Origin: an uncultured Butyricicoccus sp.
GTDB lineage: Bacteria > Bacillota > Clostridia > Oscillospirales > Butyricicoccaceae
DNA: 11,956 nucleotides
Direction: 5' to 3'
Assembly: GCA_900555465.1 (NCBI GenBank)
Contig: USLE01000013.1
Location: 1-11,956, forward strand
The position numbers and the translations under genes were made by a program. How positions within the stretch are numbered: the first letter of the stretch is position 1; the number at the start of each line of letters is the position of its first letter. Below the pieces are notes generated by a model. It saw nothing but the letters and a program-made list of their open reading frames with translations. It had not been told where the DNA came from and did not search any database. This document shows positions 11,132 to 11,956 of this stretch, piece after piece.

Positions 11132-11956
11132 ATGTGGATCGCGGACAACTGGAAGGACTACGCTGTGCTTGACTGCGGCGGCGGCGAGAAGGTCGAGCGC
11201 TGGGGCAATCAGGTGCTGGTGCGCCCTGACCCGCAGGCGATCTGGCCGCGTGCCGAGGGCTGCCGCGCCTGGGACAAGCCGAACGCCATCTACCACCGTT
11301 CGAACGCGGGCGGCGGCAAGTGGGAGATCCGCAAGCTGCCCGCGCAGTGGGCGATCCATTACGGCGACCTGACCTTCCAGCTCAAGCCCATGAGCTTCAA
11401 GCACACCGGCCTGTTCCCTGAGCAGGCGGCCAACTGGGACTTTATTGACCGCATGGTCCGCGGCGCGGGCCGTCCGGTGAGCGTGCTCAACCTGTTCGCC
11501 TACACGGGCGGCGCGACGCTCGCCGCGGCGAACGCGGGCGCGTCGGTCTGCCATGTGGACGCATCCAAGGGCATGGTGCAGTGGGCACGCGAAAACGCCG
11601 CGTCCAGCGGCCTTGCCGACCGCCCGATCCGCTGGATCGTGGACGACTGCAAGAAGTTCGTACAGCGCGAGATCCGGCGCGGCCGCAAGTATGACGCGAT
11701 CATCATGGACCCGCCCTCCTACGGGCGCGGCCCCTCGGGCGAGACCTGGAAGATCGAGGAAGACGTGGCCGACTTTGTCGAGCTGACGATGGGCGTACTG
11801 TCGGACAAGCCGCTGTTCGTGCTCATCTCCAGCTACTCGACCGGCCTTGCGCCCTCGGTTATGAGCTACCTGCTGGGCATCACCGCGGGCAAACGCGCCG
11901 CGGGCCGCATCGAGGCGCAGGAACTCGGCCTGCCGGTCGAATCGACCGGGCTGGTG
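11132..11956 (+). CDS. Class I SAM-dependent methyltransferase (RlmI-like core), 3' end outside window
   Basis: The first 275 codons are visible and the frame remains open at the window edge. The Rossmann methyltransferase motif I is VLNLFAYTGGAT (about 118-129), followed by the acidic strand end HVDASKGMVQWARENA. The catalytic-type DPPSYGRGP begins at Asp193. These resemble the RlmI/COG1092 group, which methylates cytosine in 23S rRNA, but the N-terminal PUA domain of RlmI is absent, replaced by about 80 residues (GGGEKVERWGNQVLVRPDP...). Substrate is therefore unproven. The ATG at 11132 is chosen because GGAG (11118-11121) is ten bases upstream; the in-frame ATG at 11123 is only one base from that site. 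It follows the Lrp-type gene in the same direction, with a probable terminator and promoter between. Confidence 0.88.
   Translation, partial: MWIADNWKDYAVLDCGGGEKVERWGNQVLVRPDPQAIWPRAEGCRAWDKPNAIYHRSNAGGGKWEIRKLPAQWAIHYGDLTFQLKPMSFKHTGLFPEQAANWDFIDRMVRGAGRPVSVLNLFAYTGGATLAAANAGASVCHVDASKGMVQWARENAASSGLADRPIRWIVDDCKKFVQREIRRGRKYDAIIMDPPSYGRGPSGETWKIEEDVADFVELTMGVLSDKPLFVLISSYSTGLAPSVMSYLLGITAGKRAAGRIEAQELGLPVESTGLV

Overview
The window comes from a low-redundancy chromosomal region of a fairly GC-rich Firmicute. T-box riboswitches on valS and pheST, an IreB-family protein and consensus sigma-A-type promoters all point to the class Clostridia. A gut Oscillospirales-type genome (Oscillospiraceae/Butyricicoccaceae-like) is my guess from composition and gene content; the sequence does not prove it.

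Layout. Positions 2-2110 (minus) hold the first 703 codons of valS, whose 3' end lies outside the window. Its leader (about 2190-2505) is a T-box with a GUC (Val) specifier and a clear promoter at 2512-2540. Behind it is a ribbon-helix-helix regulator (2545-2730, minus), divergent from a small basic hypothetical protein (2832-3089, plus). Overlapping outward promoters and exact inverted repeats lie between them. A 9-codon mini-ORF (3147-3176) and a single-pass membrane protein (3196-3660) follow. Positions 3661-4223 hold the pheST promoter region, a T-box with a UUC (Phe) specifier, and a dense run of five adjacent inverted repeats (4004-4152). pheS (4224-5243) and pheT (5262-7670) form an operon closed by a strong terminator. 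ireB (7918-8163) comes next. Then comes a compact locus that looks like a type I toxin-antitoxin system: a 22-residue hydrophobic peptide gene (8291-8359, minus) and a converging short RNA (about 8207-8300, plus), sharing a bidirectional terminator and a duplicated 5' module. A YgiQ-type radical SAM protein (8469-10379), an Lrp/AsnC regulator with an attenuator-like leader (10405-10944), and a class I SAM-dependent methyltransferase running off the end (11132-11956) complete the window.

How it works together. Most of the window is translation housekeeping: two aminoacyl-tRNA synthetase units, each sensing its own uncharged tRNA, plus a probable rRNA-type methyltransferase. The accessory-looking pieces are the RHH/divergent small-gene pair, the hairpin array before pheS, the short Lrp leader RNA, and above all the candidate type I toxin-antitoxin locus at 8173-8454. 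That locus falls below usual gene-caller size limits and is the best candidate for something not previously annotated.
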